From: Mesorhizobium sp. M4B.F.Ca.ET.058.02.1.1
Lineage (GTDB): Bacteria; Pseudomonadota; Alphaproteobacteria; Rhizobiales; Rhizobiaceae
Length of the DNA: 64,000 nucleotides
Reading direction: 5' to 3'
NCBI RefSeq assembly: GCF_003952505.1
Contig: NZ_CP034450.1
Span: 2,852,001 to 2,916,000, forward strand
Shown here: positions 42,560 to 50,981 of the stretch, piece after piece
Layout: the number at the start of each line of letters is the position of its first letter
How positions within the stretch are numbered: position 1 is the stretch's first letter
Notes under the pieces: generated by a model
Told to the model about the DNA's origin: nothing
The model's input: only the letters and a program-made list of their open reading frames with translations
Database searches by the model: none
Made by a program: the position numbers and the translations under genes

Positions 42560-44062
42560 ATGAGTGATGCGGCCATGGGGCAAGGCCGGCGTGAGCCAGC
42601 CGACGGCGATATTGTCCGCGAGCAAGCCGTCCTCTTTCGCCTCACGGACCGACTTTACCGAGCCAATGGCCTTGGCGAGATCTACGATGCAGCACTTGAT
42701 GCCATATGCGACGCGCTCGGTTCGTCGCGCGCCTCGATCCTGAGATTTGACAGCCACGGCGTCATGAGCTTCGTCGCGTGGCGCTCACTCTCTGAAGAAT
42801 ACCGCGAGGCAGTTAACGGCCACACGCCGTGGACGCGCGGGGAGCACAATGCCGAGCCAATCCTTGTCGAGGATATTCGTCTCAGCGGTGAATCTCGGCA
42901 ACTCATCGACACGGTCCTTGGCGAGGGAATCGAAGCGCTGGCCTTTATCCCGCTTGCCAGCTCCCACGAGCTCGTCGGCAAGTTCATGGTCTACTATCCA
43001 GCACCCCATCGCTTCGCAGATCGTGAACGCGAACTTGCTTTGACCATTGCCCGTCAACTCGGGTTTGCCATCGAACGGAAGCGGGCGGAAACAACGGCAG
43101 CGCGACTGAGCGCGCTCGTCGAATCCTCGGATGATGCAATCATCGCGACCGATACGGATGGCATCGTCACGGACTGGAACAGCGGCGCCGAGCGTCTCTA
43201 CGGCTACGGCCGCAAGGAAATGATCGGACGTCCGCTCATGTTGCTGATACCGCCCGATCGCCAGAATGAGGAGCGGGAGATTCTGGCGCGCATTCGCAAT
43301 GGAGAGCATGTCGAGCATTTCGAGACCGTTCGCCTGTGCAAGGATGGCAGCAGCATTCCCATCTCTTTGACCGTTTCCCCAATCGCGGACGCGTCTGGCG
43401 CAATTGTCGGTGCGTCCAAGATCGCCCGTGACATTTCCGAGCGACTGCGCGCGCAAGAGCAGCGGGAGCTGCTGCTTCGCGAGATGGACCACCGCGTGAA
43501 GAATCTCTTTGCCATCGCAAGCTCCATCGTCAATTTGAGTGCGTCAGCCGCTGAAACGCCGGCCGCGCTCGCCTCCACCGTTTCTGACCGGCTCGGCGCC
43601 CTCGCGCGGGCGCATGCGCTGACGATGCTCCCCTCGACTGGCCCCTCTGTTCAGGTCGCGACGAGCCTACATGCATTGATCGCCGCTATCCTCGCGCCAT
43701 ACCGCCATGGAGCTGACGAGCATCCCCGCTTCGCGATCAGTGGCATCGATATGCCGGTGCCTTCAGCGATGATCACGCCGCTTTCTCTTTTGCTACACGA
43801 ATTCGCCACCAACGCTGCCAAACATGGCAGCCTCTCGGCGGCCGCCGGCTCCATAGAGATCGCTTGCTCCAATAGCGACGGTAAGGTGACTGTCCAATGG
43901 AGGGAGGTAGGAGGACCATCTCCGGTCGCAACCGAAGACGAAGGTTTCGGGAGCCGCTTGATCCGCGCCGCGGCGAGTGAGCTTGGCGGATTCGTACGAG
44001 GTTGGGACCCGGCCGGAATTGTCCTTGAGATCACGATCGATATTGGAAGATTCTCGGCCTGA
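42560..44062 (+). CDS. GAF-PAS sensor histidine kinase of the HisKA_2/HWE type
   Basis: 500 residues. GAF domain about 25-175 (LFRLTDRLYRANGLGEIYDA; LAFIPLASSHELVGKFMVYY). PAS about 183-300 (DDAIIATDTDGIVTDWNSGA, ERLYGYGRKEMIGRP). Histidine box LLREMDHRVKNLFAIASSIV with His311. ATPase part with LLLHEFATNAAKHGSL. It has no membrane helix. Kinases of this class phosphorylate PhyR or single receivers and control the EcfG general stress response, which fits the promoter pattern in the window. That link is inference. Confidence 0.9.
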   Translation: MSDAAMGQGRREPADGDIVREQAVLFRLTDRLYRANGLGEIYDAALDAICDALGSSRASILRFDSHGVMSFVAWRSLSEEYREAVNGHTPWTRGEHNAEPILVEDIRLSGESRQLIDTVLGEGIEALAFIPLASSHELVGKFMVYYPAPHRFADRERELALTIARQLGFAIERKRAETTAARLSALVESSDDAIIATDTDGIVTDWNSGAERLYGYGRKEMIGRPLMLLIPPDRQNEEREILARIRNGEHVEHFETVRLCKDGSSIPISLTVSPIADASGAIVGASKIARDISERLRAQEQRELLLREMDHRVKNLFAIASSIVNLSASAAETPAALASTVSDRLGALARAHALTMLPSTGPSVQVATSLHALIAAILAPYRHGADEHPRFAISGIDMPVPSAMITPLSLLLHEFATNAAKHGSLSAAAGSIEIACSNSDGKVTVQWREVGGPSPVATEDEGFGSRLIRAAASELGGFVRGWDPAGIVLEITIDIGRFSA

Positions 44063-44077
44063 TGCCCGAGCCGCTTG

Positions 44078-44716
44078 TCAGCGCAGCAGCCCTTCGCTCT
44101 CAAAATCGTCCCAACCGCGCAGTTTGGCCTTCGAGCTTTCGTCTCGCCCATTCCTTGCTGAATGGGGAGCCTCACGCCCCCTCTTCTGCGCGCGCTTAAA
44201 TGCCGCCTTTGCGGCAGCGCGTCGCCGGTTCTCGGCGCGGGTGGCGGCGTCGTGCTCGCGCCAGACGGTGACCAGGTCGCGGTCGAGCACATCCTCGATG
44301 TGGCGTGGGTCGAACACGTGGAATGTGATCTTCCTGGCGCGGCCGCGAAGGTTGACCGTTCTGGTCCCCGCGCTCTCAAGTCGACCGTCCTTCAGCCATC
44401 GGTGCCGCTCGCCAGAGGAGATCGTCAGGATGTCCTCGATTTCACGGGGAATCACGGGTAGGTCTTCGATGTCCTGCATGGCTTTGGACACGATCGCCGT
44501 TGCCGCATCGACATCTGCCTCAGAGGCCTCCGGCAGTCGCAAGGTCAGCACCCGGGATTCGATGTGAAGCAAGTTTCTGAGCGCAGGCGGCAGACGCGAG
44601 CGGATCTCGAGGAAAATGCCCCTCGTCCGCATGGGCGATCCCAGTGTCGCCGCCGGCGATAGCGGCCACTCGGCGATCAATTTTGCGGTCGGGTCGATTT
44701 TTCGGCGCGCGGGCAT
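44078..44716 (-). CDS. Conserved hypothetical protein
   Basis: 212 residues from the ATG at 44716. It has DPTAKLIAEWPLSPAATLG, a middle region with EIEDILTISSGERHRWLKDG and KITFHVFDPRHIEDVLDRDL, and a basic helical tail (RAENRRRAAAKAAFKRAQKR). The tail suggests nucleic-acid binding. I know of similar rhizobial hypotheticals but no function. Converges with the kinase gene. Confidence 0.6.
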   Translation of the reverse strand: MPARRKIDPTAKLIAEWPLSPAATLGSPMRTRGIFLEIRSRLPPALRNLLHIESRVLTLRLPEASEADVDAATAIVSKAMQDIEDLPVIPREIEDILTISSGERHRWLKDGRLESAGTRTVNLRGRARKITFHVFDPRHIEDVLDRDLVTVWREHDAATRAENRRRAAAKAAFKRAQKRGREAPHSARNGRDESSKAKLRGWDDFESEGLLR

Positions 44717-44831
44717 GCCGGAAAGATAGGGCGTCCCGGCTGCAGACACTACCCGACGCCCCGTGCACTTTTATGCACGGACGCGAAGCTCGGGACGCCA
44801 ATTTCTCAGTGCGGGGGTGGCACCGATTGTT

Positions 44832-44856
44832 GGAACAAACGCTGCGCCCCTCTGTT
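44832..44856 (+). promoter_or_regulatory. Candidate EcfG-type promoter of the DUF4142 gene
   Basis: GGAAC-N16-TGTT, 38 bases before the ATG at 44895. One mismatch in the -10. Confidence 0.55.
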
Positions 44857-44894
44857 TGTCTTCCAGGCACAATTCTGTGCGTTGGAGGATATCC

Positions 44895-45644
44895 ATGAAA
44901 CTTCATTTGCTATCGGCTGCGCTCTGCACGGCGGTCGGACTGGGTTTTGCCCATCCGGCGCTCAGTGCCGAAAAGGCGCAGGATTTCGTCAACAAGGCCG
45001 CGCAAGGTGGGATCTTCGAAGTCGAGTCCAGCAAGATCGTCCAGGCCAAGGCGAAAGATCAGGCCATCAACGACTTTGCCCTGAAAATGATTACCGATCA
45101 CGGCGCCGCCAACGCCAAACTGCAGTCGATCGCCGGCGAGCAGAAATTGCAGGTTCCGGCGGAGACGGACGCCAATCACAAGAGTGACCTCGAGGCGTTG
45201 AGATCGACGAACGGGTCAGCCGACCAGTCTTACGTGAAGATGCAGCAAGACGCGCACGCCGACGCGGTCAAGCTGTTCCAGGACTATGCGGCCGACGGCG
45301 ACAACACGGATCTCAAGGCATTCGCACAGCAGACATTGCCGACACTCAAGATGCATCAGGAGATGATCGAAAAGATCGCCTCCGGCAAAACCGACAATAC
45401 GGCAACGACCAGCACCGCACCCGCAGCGACAGACACAGACCAGAACGCATCCGCTCCGGTGCCTGGAGCGAACAGCTTTACGGAAGCCCAGGCGAAATCA
45501 CGGATCCAGGATGCCGGCTTCGCCAATGTCAGCACATTGACGAAGGACGACCAGGGCATCTGGCGCGGCACCGCCGAGAAAGACGGAAAGCAGGTAGCCG
45601 TAGCGCTCGATTTCAAAGGCAACGTGGTTGCCGGCGCTCAATAA
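44895..45644 (+). CDS. DUF4142 exported protein with PepSY-like tail
   Basis: 249 residues. The signal peptide (MKLHLLSAALCTAVGLGFAH) ends at ALSAEKA. The DUF4142 ferritin-like helical domain (about 28-155) has AAQGGIFEVESSKIVQAKAK and MITDHGAANAKLQSIAGEQ. A Thr/Ala-rich linker leads to a small domain with FTEAQAKSRIQDAGFANVST and GKQVAVALDFKGNVVAG, resembling PepSY. Periplasmic; stress-associated. The YflT-like gene follows 25 bases later. Confidence 0.85.
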   Translation: MKLHLLSAALCTAVGLGFAHPALSAEKAQDFVNKAAQGGIFEVESSKIVQAKAKDQAINDFALKMITDHGAANAKLQSIAGEQKLQVPAETDANHKSDLEALRSTNGSADQSYVKMQQDAHADAVKLFQDYAADGDNTDLKAFAQQTLPTLKMHQEMIEKIASGKTDNTATTSTAPAATDTDQNASAPVPGANSFTEAQAKSRIQDAGFANVSTLTKDDQGIWRGTAEKDGKQVAVALDFKGNVVAGAQ

Positions 45645-45669
45645 CCGAACTCAGACGATGGAGTGAAAC

Positions 45670-46274
45670 ATGACGACTGTCACCGGACTTTTCGATGACT
45701 ATCAGGACGCGTCCGACGCAGTAAGCGAGCTGGAAGCGATTGGCGTGCCGAGAGACGACATCAGCATCGTGGCGAACAATTCCGACAATTGGTATCGGGG
45801 GACGAGACCTCGGAAGCCGGCGACGATGCCGCGGCCGGCGCGGGCCTGGGAGCGCTCGTGGGCGGCGCAGGCGGCCTTCTTACGGGGCTCGGAATCATGG
45901 CCATACCCGGTGTCGGGCCTGTGGTGGCGGCCGGCTGGCTAGCTGCTACGGCAGTTGGCGCGGTGGGCGGCGCGGTGGTCGGCGGAGCCGCCGGCGGAAT
46001 TGTGGGCGCACTGACGGAGTCCGGCGTTCCTGAACGCGATGCTCATGTCTATGCCGAGGGCGTTCGCCGCGGCGGCAGTCTCGTGACGGCCAAAGTCGAC
46101 GATCGGCTCACCGGCGAGGCTGAACGCATCCTGCGAGGCGAGCGTGCCGCCAACCTGGACGAGCGGCGAAGCGCTTACGAGGCCAGCGGGTGGACGGGAT
46201 TCGACGCGACCGCAGAGCCCTATGATGACATCGAGGCCGAACGCGATCGCGTTCGCCGGACCACACCACTCTAA
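45670..46274 (+). pseudogene. YflT-like general stress protein, frameshifted
   Basis: The start (TTVTGLFDDYQDASDAVSEL, then EAIGVPRDDISIVANNSDNW) is the heat-induced/YflT stress domain. At the GGGGG run near 45797 the frame is lost. With one more G it continues GDETSEAGDDAAAGAGLGAL through a glycine-zipper membrane part to ALTESGVPERDAHVYAEGVR and a stop at 46274. A terminator follows directly. Either a one-base sequence error or a recent loss. Confidence 0.75.
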
Positions 46275-46282
46275 AAAATGAG

Positions 46283-46306
46283 GCCCCGTCGAATACACGA
46301 CGGGGC
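46283..46306 (+). terminator. Rho-independent terminator
   Basis: Nine-base-pair stem GCCCCGTCG/CGACGGGGC with a six-base loop, followed by TTTTTC. It ends the DUF4142-YflT unit. Confidence 0.88.
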
Positions 46307-46397
46307 TTTTTCTTGCCGGGCGCACGAGGCATCCAAAATTTTTTGATTGTCTGCTCATCTGGAACATCTAAGGCAATCCCACGCAGGAGCAGAGGGG

Positions 46398-47166
46398 ATG
46401 ACCCGGATCGCGACCTTCAACGTCAATGGGGTTAACGGCCGGCTCCCCGTGCTCTTTAAGTGGCTTGGCGAGACTGACTGTGACGTCGTCTGCCTTCAGG
46501 AACTGAAAACATCGAACGCAAAATTCCGATCGAGCGATTCGGGACCTCGGCTTTGGCGCAATCTGGCACGGCCAGAAATCCTATAACGGCGTGGCAATCC
46601 TGGCCCGTGGTAGGGATCCGGTCGAGCGCCGCCGCGGCTTGCCGGGCGATCCCGATGATACGCATAGCCGCTATCTCGAGGCGGAAATCGACGGTCTCAT
46701 CGTCGACTGCATCTATCTGCCCAATGGCAATCCCGCGCCAGGGCCAAAGTTCGATTACAAGCTCCGTTGGTTCGAGCGTCTCGTCACCTACAGCCAGTCG
46801 CTGTTGGGCGAGCGCACGGTGCTTTGTGGTGATTACAACGTCGTGCCCACCGAAATAGACGCCGTTGTTCCGGCGCGCTGGCTGGGCGATGCCGTCTTCT
46901 TCCCCGAATGCAGGAAAGCCTATGCCCACATGCTAACCTTGGGTTGGGTGGATGCGATGCGTCGTATCCATCCAGACAAGGGCATATACACCTACTGGAA
47001 CTTTTCCTATCGCGGCGGCTACGACCGAAGCTCAGGCCTGCGGATGGACCATCTGCTCGTAAGCCCGTCCCTTGCGAAGCGCATTCTGGCCGCGGGAGTC
47101 GATGTCGAGACCCGTGGATGGGAAAAGCCGAGCGATCACGCACCCGCCTGGATCGACGTCGGTTAA
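46398..47166 (+). pseudogene. xthA: Exonuclease III (xthA), frameshifted, copy 2
   Basis: The ATG at 46398 after GAGGGG opens MTRIATFNVNGVNGRLPVLF and reaches CDVVCLQELKT, the catalytic Glu region. Between about 46523 and 46540 two bases appear lost, and the protein resumes in another frame at LGFGAIWHGQKSYNGVAILA. It then stays intact through LCGDYNVVPTEIDAV, YTYWNFSYRGGYDRSSGLRM and EKPSDHAPAWIDVG. All other active-site motifs are present, so only one spot disables it. Apurinic-site endonuclease/3' exonuclease family. Confidence 0.85.
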
Positions 47167-47254
47167 GACCGTTTGCGCAATTGCAGTTGCAGAAAGTCTG
47201 CCCGGCAGCCGTCGCCCACGCTTCACGTCGAAACCCTGAAAGGAGACCTCGCAG

Positions 47255-47579
47255 ATGCCAAAGTTCGTTACGATCCAATATGGCGATCGGGCCGGATATG
47301 ACCGCACGCCCCAACCCGTCAGGGATGCCGGCTCATGAACAGGACGCGAGGTTACGCTCCGAAGGCGCCCCGATAGGCAGGGCGGGGACGCCGGTACAGG
47401 TGCGCAATCCGGAGGGGTCGGGAGTGGAAACTCGCGATGGTGCGTTCATGTCGTCAGATCTGCCGATCGCCGGATTTGCCTTGATCGAAGCTGCTGACCT
47501 CACCGAGGCCATCGGCAAAATCTCGCAGGTCCCCTGTGCAGTCGCGCATGGCGTCGTCGAGGTGTGGCCCCTGGGCTGA
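47255..47579 (+). pseudogene. YciI-like protein, frameshifted
   Basis: The ATG at 47255 after AGGAG opens MPKFVTIQYGDRAGYDRTPQ. One extra base near 47330 brings a stop (GS-stop). The next frame continues HEQDARLRSEGAPIGRAGTP, QVRNPEG, DGAFMSSDLPIAGFALIEAA and CAVAHGVVEVWPLG. This is the YciI/DGPF (YCII-related) fold with the conserved P-I-A-GF. Probably inactive unless the extra base is an error. Confidence 0.75.
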
Positions 47580-47848
47580 AAACCCGGTGCAGTCTTGCTT
47601 GAATTGCTCCGCTGGGTGATGCCTGGCAGCACACCGCCGCCCCGGCCATCAGCTACCTCCTCATTGGGCAGTGGGTCAGCCTAAGATGACTTGATGCGTT
47701 CTGATAAGCCGATCTGCATAAGATTCAATGAGACAGTACCGACCCGTTGCAAGTCATCCTTGCCATTTTCCAGAGGTCGGAAGCAGGGTAAGGTTGCCTA
47801 TTCGCGTTTCTGGCTCGCGGAGATCGGCGGCAGCCCCCCTAGCCTGGA

Positions 47849-49615
47849 CTATTCCAGGCCTGCACTTCGTAGGCCTTCGATATATCTTGAGCGGTCTTCC
47901 GCCCGTATCAGTGGGTGGTATTTCTCGACCCAGTCGATGCTGAAATTCGGCTGTAAGCGTTTGCATTCGACGAGCCCTTGGCGTGCGATTTCCAGATCAC
48001 CGGCTAGTCCTGCGGCTGCCGTGAGTGTGCGCCAAGCGGTTCCAAAGTTCGGTCTCATCTGTACGGCCCGACGTTCAGCGCTTACCGCTTCGGCGTACCG
48101 CCCGGCGACTAGATGGCAAAGCCCTTCAACCGAAAGATTGGCCGCTTGGGTTTGATCAAGAGGACTCAATCGTCGTGCGATTTCGAGCTGACGGAGGCCA
48201 TCGTCCGCAAGTCCGGCATAGCCATATGCAACTCCCAAGATTATGTGGGCGAATACAAAGTTCGGGTTGCGCTGCAGTGCCTCGTTCAGTTCCTCCACCG
48301 CCGGCCCAAGTCGTCTCGACATCGCAAATACGTAACCCGCCGCAAAATGGGCCCATGCGTCGTCGGGATCGAGGTCAATCGCGCGTTGGGCGAGGGTGAG
48401 GGCATTGGATATGCTTGGAGCAAATTCCAAATTGCCTGAGACCACACGGGTGGCAAAGGCCCAAGCGAGTAGGCTGCGGGCGCGTGCATAGTGGGGATCA
48501 ACCTCAATCGCTCGCTTCAGGAGGTTGATGCCAGTGTCCTCGTCTTGAATAACCCATGTCCAGATATAAGGCATTGCCCGGACAACACAGCCCCAGGCAT
48601 CGAGACTCTCCGGCGCCTTACTTTGAAGGCGAAGGCGTTCAGCTGCGTAAATCTGCGGCTCTATCGCCGCGACAACGCTGTGAGTGATCTCGTCCTGCAC
48701 GGCGAAAATATCAGAGGTGGGCCGGTCGTAGCGCTCTGCCCAGATGTGATTGCCGCTGGCCGCGTCGACAAGCTGCCCAGTTACCCGCACCCGCTCGCCA
48801 GCTTTGCGGACGCTGCCCTCCAGTATGTAGCGAACACCAAGCTCACGCGCGACCTGACGGATATCTGGCGCCTTGCCTTTGTACGCGAAGGTCGAATTGC
48901 GCGCGATAACGAAGAAGCCCCGCAGCTTGGATAAGGCCGTAATAATATCCTCGGCGACGCCGTCGCCAAAATATTCCTGTTCGGGGTCACCGCTCATGTT
49001 CAGGAACGGCAGGACAGCAATCGACGGCTTGTCGGGCTCGGCCAGTTTTCCTCCGAAAGGGTCGGGCAGTGTCGGCTCTCTTTCGGTGTCACGGTCCAAG
49101 GCTACTCGATAGGCCCGCACCGGCCGTGCAATGTTTTTGAGTTCTTTGTCGCCGATATCCTCGAAATCAACCTTCAGCTTGTCGCGCACTTGTTCATATG
49201 CCGCACCCGACAGACAAATACCGTTAGGTTCGGCGATACTTTGCAGACGGGCAGCAATATTGACACCGTCGCCCATAAGGTCGCCGTCGCTCTCTTCGAC
49301 TACATCGCCAACATGGATACCTATGCGGAACTCGATACGTCTATCAGGCGGCACCCCGGCGTTGCGTTCGAGCATGGCGTTCTGCACTTCGATAGCGCAA
49401 CGGACTGAATCGACAACGCTGCGGAACTCGACGAGGGTTCCGTCACCGGTGCGTTTCACCACTCGTCCGATGTATACCGCGATCGTAGGATCAACCAGGT
49501 CGCTGCGGAGGGCCCGGAGGCGCGCGAGAGTCCGATCTTCGTCCAAGCCAGCCAGTCTGCTGTATCCGACGACATCGGCTGCCAGGATCGCCGCAAGCTT
49601 GCGGGTCTCGCTCAT
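47849..49615 (-). CDS. Class III adenylate cyclase with TolB-like and TPR domains
   Basis: 588 residues. Residues 1-175 form the class III cyclase (KLAAILAADVVGYSRLAGLD with the metal Asp; RIEFRIGIHVGDVVEESDGD; GDGVNIAARLQSIAEPNGIC). A TolB-N-like segment follows from about 190 (KPSIAVLPFLNMSGDPEQEY), then tetratricopeptide repeats to the end (YVFAMSRRLGPAVEELNEAL, HIILGVAYGYAGLADDGLRQ). A very common rhizobial architecture; makes cAMP in response to unknown cues. Single gene. Confidence 0.92.
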   Translation of the reverse strand: MSETRKLAAILAADVVGYSRLAGLDEDRTLARLRALRSDLVDPTIAVYIGRVVKRTGDGTLVEFRSVVDSVRCAIEVQNAMLERNAGVPPDRRIEFRIGIHVGDVVEESDGDLMGDGVNIAARLQSIAEPNGICLSGAAYEQVRDKLKVDFEDIGDKELKNIARPVRAYRVALDRDTEREPTLPDPFGGKLAEPDKPSIAVLPFLNMSGDPEQEYFGDGVAEDIITALSKLRGFFVIARNSTFAYKGKAPDIRQVARELGVRYILEGSVRKAGERVRVTGQLVDAASGNHIWAERYDRPTSDIFAVQDEITHSVVAAIEPQIYAAERLRLQSKAPESLDAWGCVVRAMPYIWTWVIQDEDTGINLLKRAIEVDPHYARARSLLAWAFATRVVSGNLEFAPSISNALTLAQRAIDLDPDDAWAHFAAGYVFAMSRRLGPAVEELNEALQRNPNFVFAHIILGVAYGYAGLADDGLRQLEIARRLSPLDQTQAANLSVEGLCHLVAGRYAEAVSAERRAVQMRPNFGTAWRTLTAAAGLAGDLEIARQGLVECKRLQPNFSIDWVEKYHPLIRAEDRSRYIEGLRSAGLE

Positions 49616-49856
49616 TTGCCCCTTCCTTCACTCACCGACATAGCACAGACTCATTAGGGCTGCTTCATTTAGATCGGCTCGACCTGCAGCCGCTTCCGGT
49701 CCGCAGTGGACATTGCCGGCGATTGTTGAAAGGGCTTGGAGTGGGTCCCGCGCGGTCATCTGCGATGAGCGACTTGACCCCGTTGCGGACGTCGTGACTA
49801 GGCGCGATGATCTCAACCGCGCCAATTCGGCTTCCGGACTTAGGGGAGACACTTGT

Positions 49857-50576
49857 ATGGCTGATTTCAACGTCGGCTTCGTGATTTTCCCCAATATCAC
49901 TCAACTAGACTTCACCGGCCCGTTTGAGGTTCTGAGCCGGCTTGCAACGCCGCCCTCTATCTCGGCTCGCAGCAAGTTCCCGCAGTCGCGCACCCATGTC
50001 GTCGCGAAGACGATGTTGCCTGTCGTGAGTGACCGCGGCCTTGGCATCATGCCGAGTTGCACTTTCGAAACTTGTCCCGCGCTCGACCTCCTTTGCGTGC
50101 CGGGCGGCTCGGGCGTTGCGGAAGCGCTCGCCGATGCAGTGACGATCGACTTCATTCGCCGGCAGGGCGCGCATGCACAATACGTGACATCGGTATGCAT
50201 GGGCGCGTTTCTTCTTGGCGCAGCCGGACTGCTGAAGGGGCGTCGGGCAGCGACGCATTGGGCCTATGTCGACCTATTGCCCCTGGTTGGCGCGCGACAC
50301 GAAAAGGCACGTGTCGTCCGAGACGGCAACGTCTTCACGTCGGGTGGAGTCTCTGCAGGCATCGACTTCGCCTTGACCATCATTGCCGAACTTGCAGGGC
50401 CGGAGGTCGCGCAAGCCATCCAACTTGGGATTGAGTACGACCCGTCGCCACCTTTCGATGCCGGCCAGCCCGACAAGGCGTCCGAGGCGGCCACGGCGCT
50501 GATGGTTCACCGCAATGAGGAGGCCCATGCGGGCATCAAGCGGGGGCTCGAGAAGGTTTCGCATAGAAAGGTGTAG
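49857..50576 (+). CDS. DJ-1/PfpI family protein (isonitrile hydratase-like)
   Basis: 239 residues, ATG at 49857 after GGGGAG. VGFVIFPNITQLDFTGPFEV opens the flavodoxin-like fold. LDLLCVPGGSGV and YVTSVCMGAFLLGAAGLLKG carry the nucleophile elbow with the catalytic Cys in SVCMGA. AATHWAYVDLL and GGVSAGIDFALTIIAELAG match InhA-type isonitrile hydratases. An unusual polar stretch (SISARSKFPQSRT) after GPFEVLSRL is longer than typical. Substrate unproven. Confidence 0.85.
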   Translation: MADFNVGFVIFPNITQLDFTGPFEVLSRLATPPSISARSKFPQSRTHVVAKTMLPVVSDRGLGIMPSCTFETCPALDLLCVPGGSGVAEALADAVTIDFIRRQGAHAQYVTSVCMGAFLLGAAGLLKGRRAATHWAYVDLLPLVGARHEKARVVRDGNVFTSGGVSAGIDFALTIIAELAGPEVAQAIQLGIEYDPSPPFDAGQPDKASEAATALMVHRNEEAHAGIKRGLEKVSHRKV

Positions 50577-50981
50577 GCAACTCTTCGTCTCACAGGTGTA
50601 GCTGCCGAGGTACAACAATCGGAGGTGAGCGGCCCCTGTAATGGGCGCGAAAACCCTTGCACCCGTCGCTATGGACGACGCCCGTGCCGATCGCGATGAA
50701 CTCCAGTAGATGCGCGCCGGGTACAAATTTGGAGCGCGAAGTGTGAACTTGGAGAGTCGCGTCGGGCGGTTTCGACGTCAATAGCCAGGCTCTTGCGCGG
50801 TCCGGCGACAATGTGCGGGGAAATCTAGGGAGGCAGCCAGTACGGATCCAGCTGAGAGCGGCCGAGGCGCTGCAAGCGACTCGGCAATGACGGAAGCAAG
50901 CTCCACTCGCAGCGAAACTAAAGAAGCAATCGTGCGTTGGACGCGATTAAGCCATTTCGTCTTGGGATGGGGCGGGTGAGC

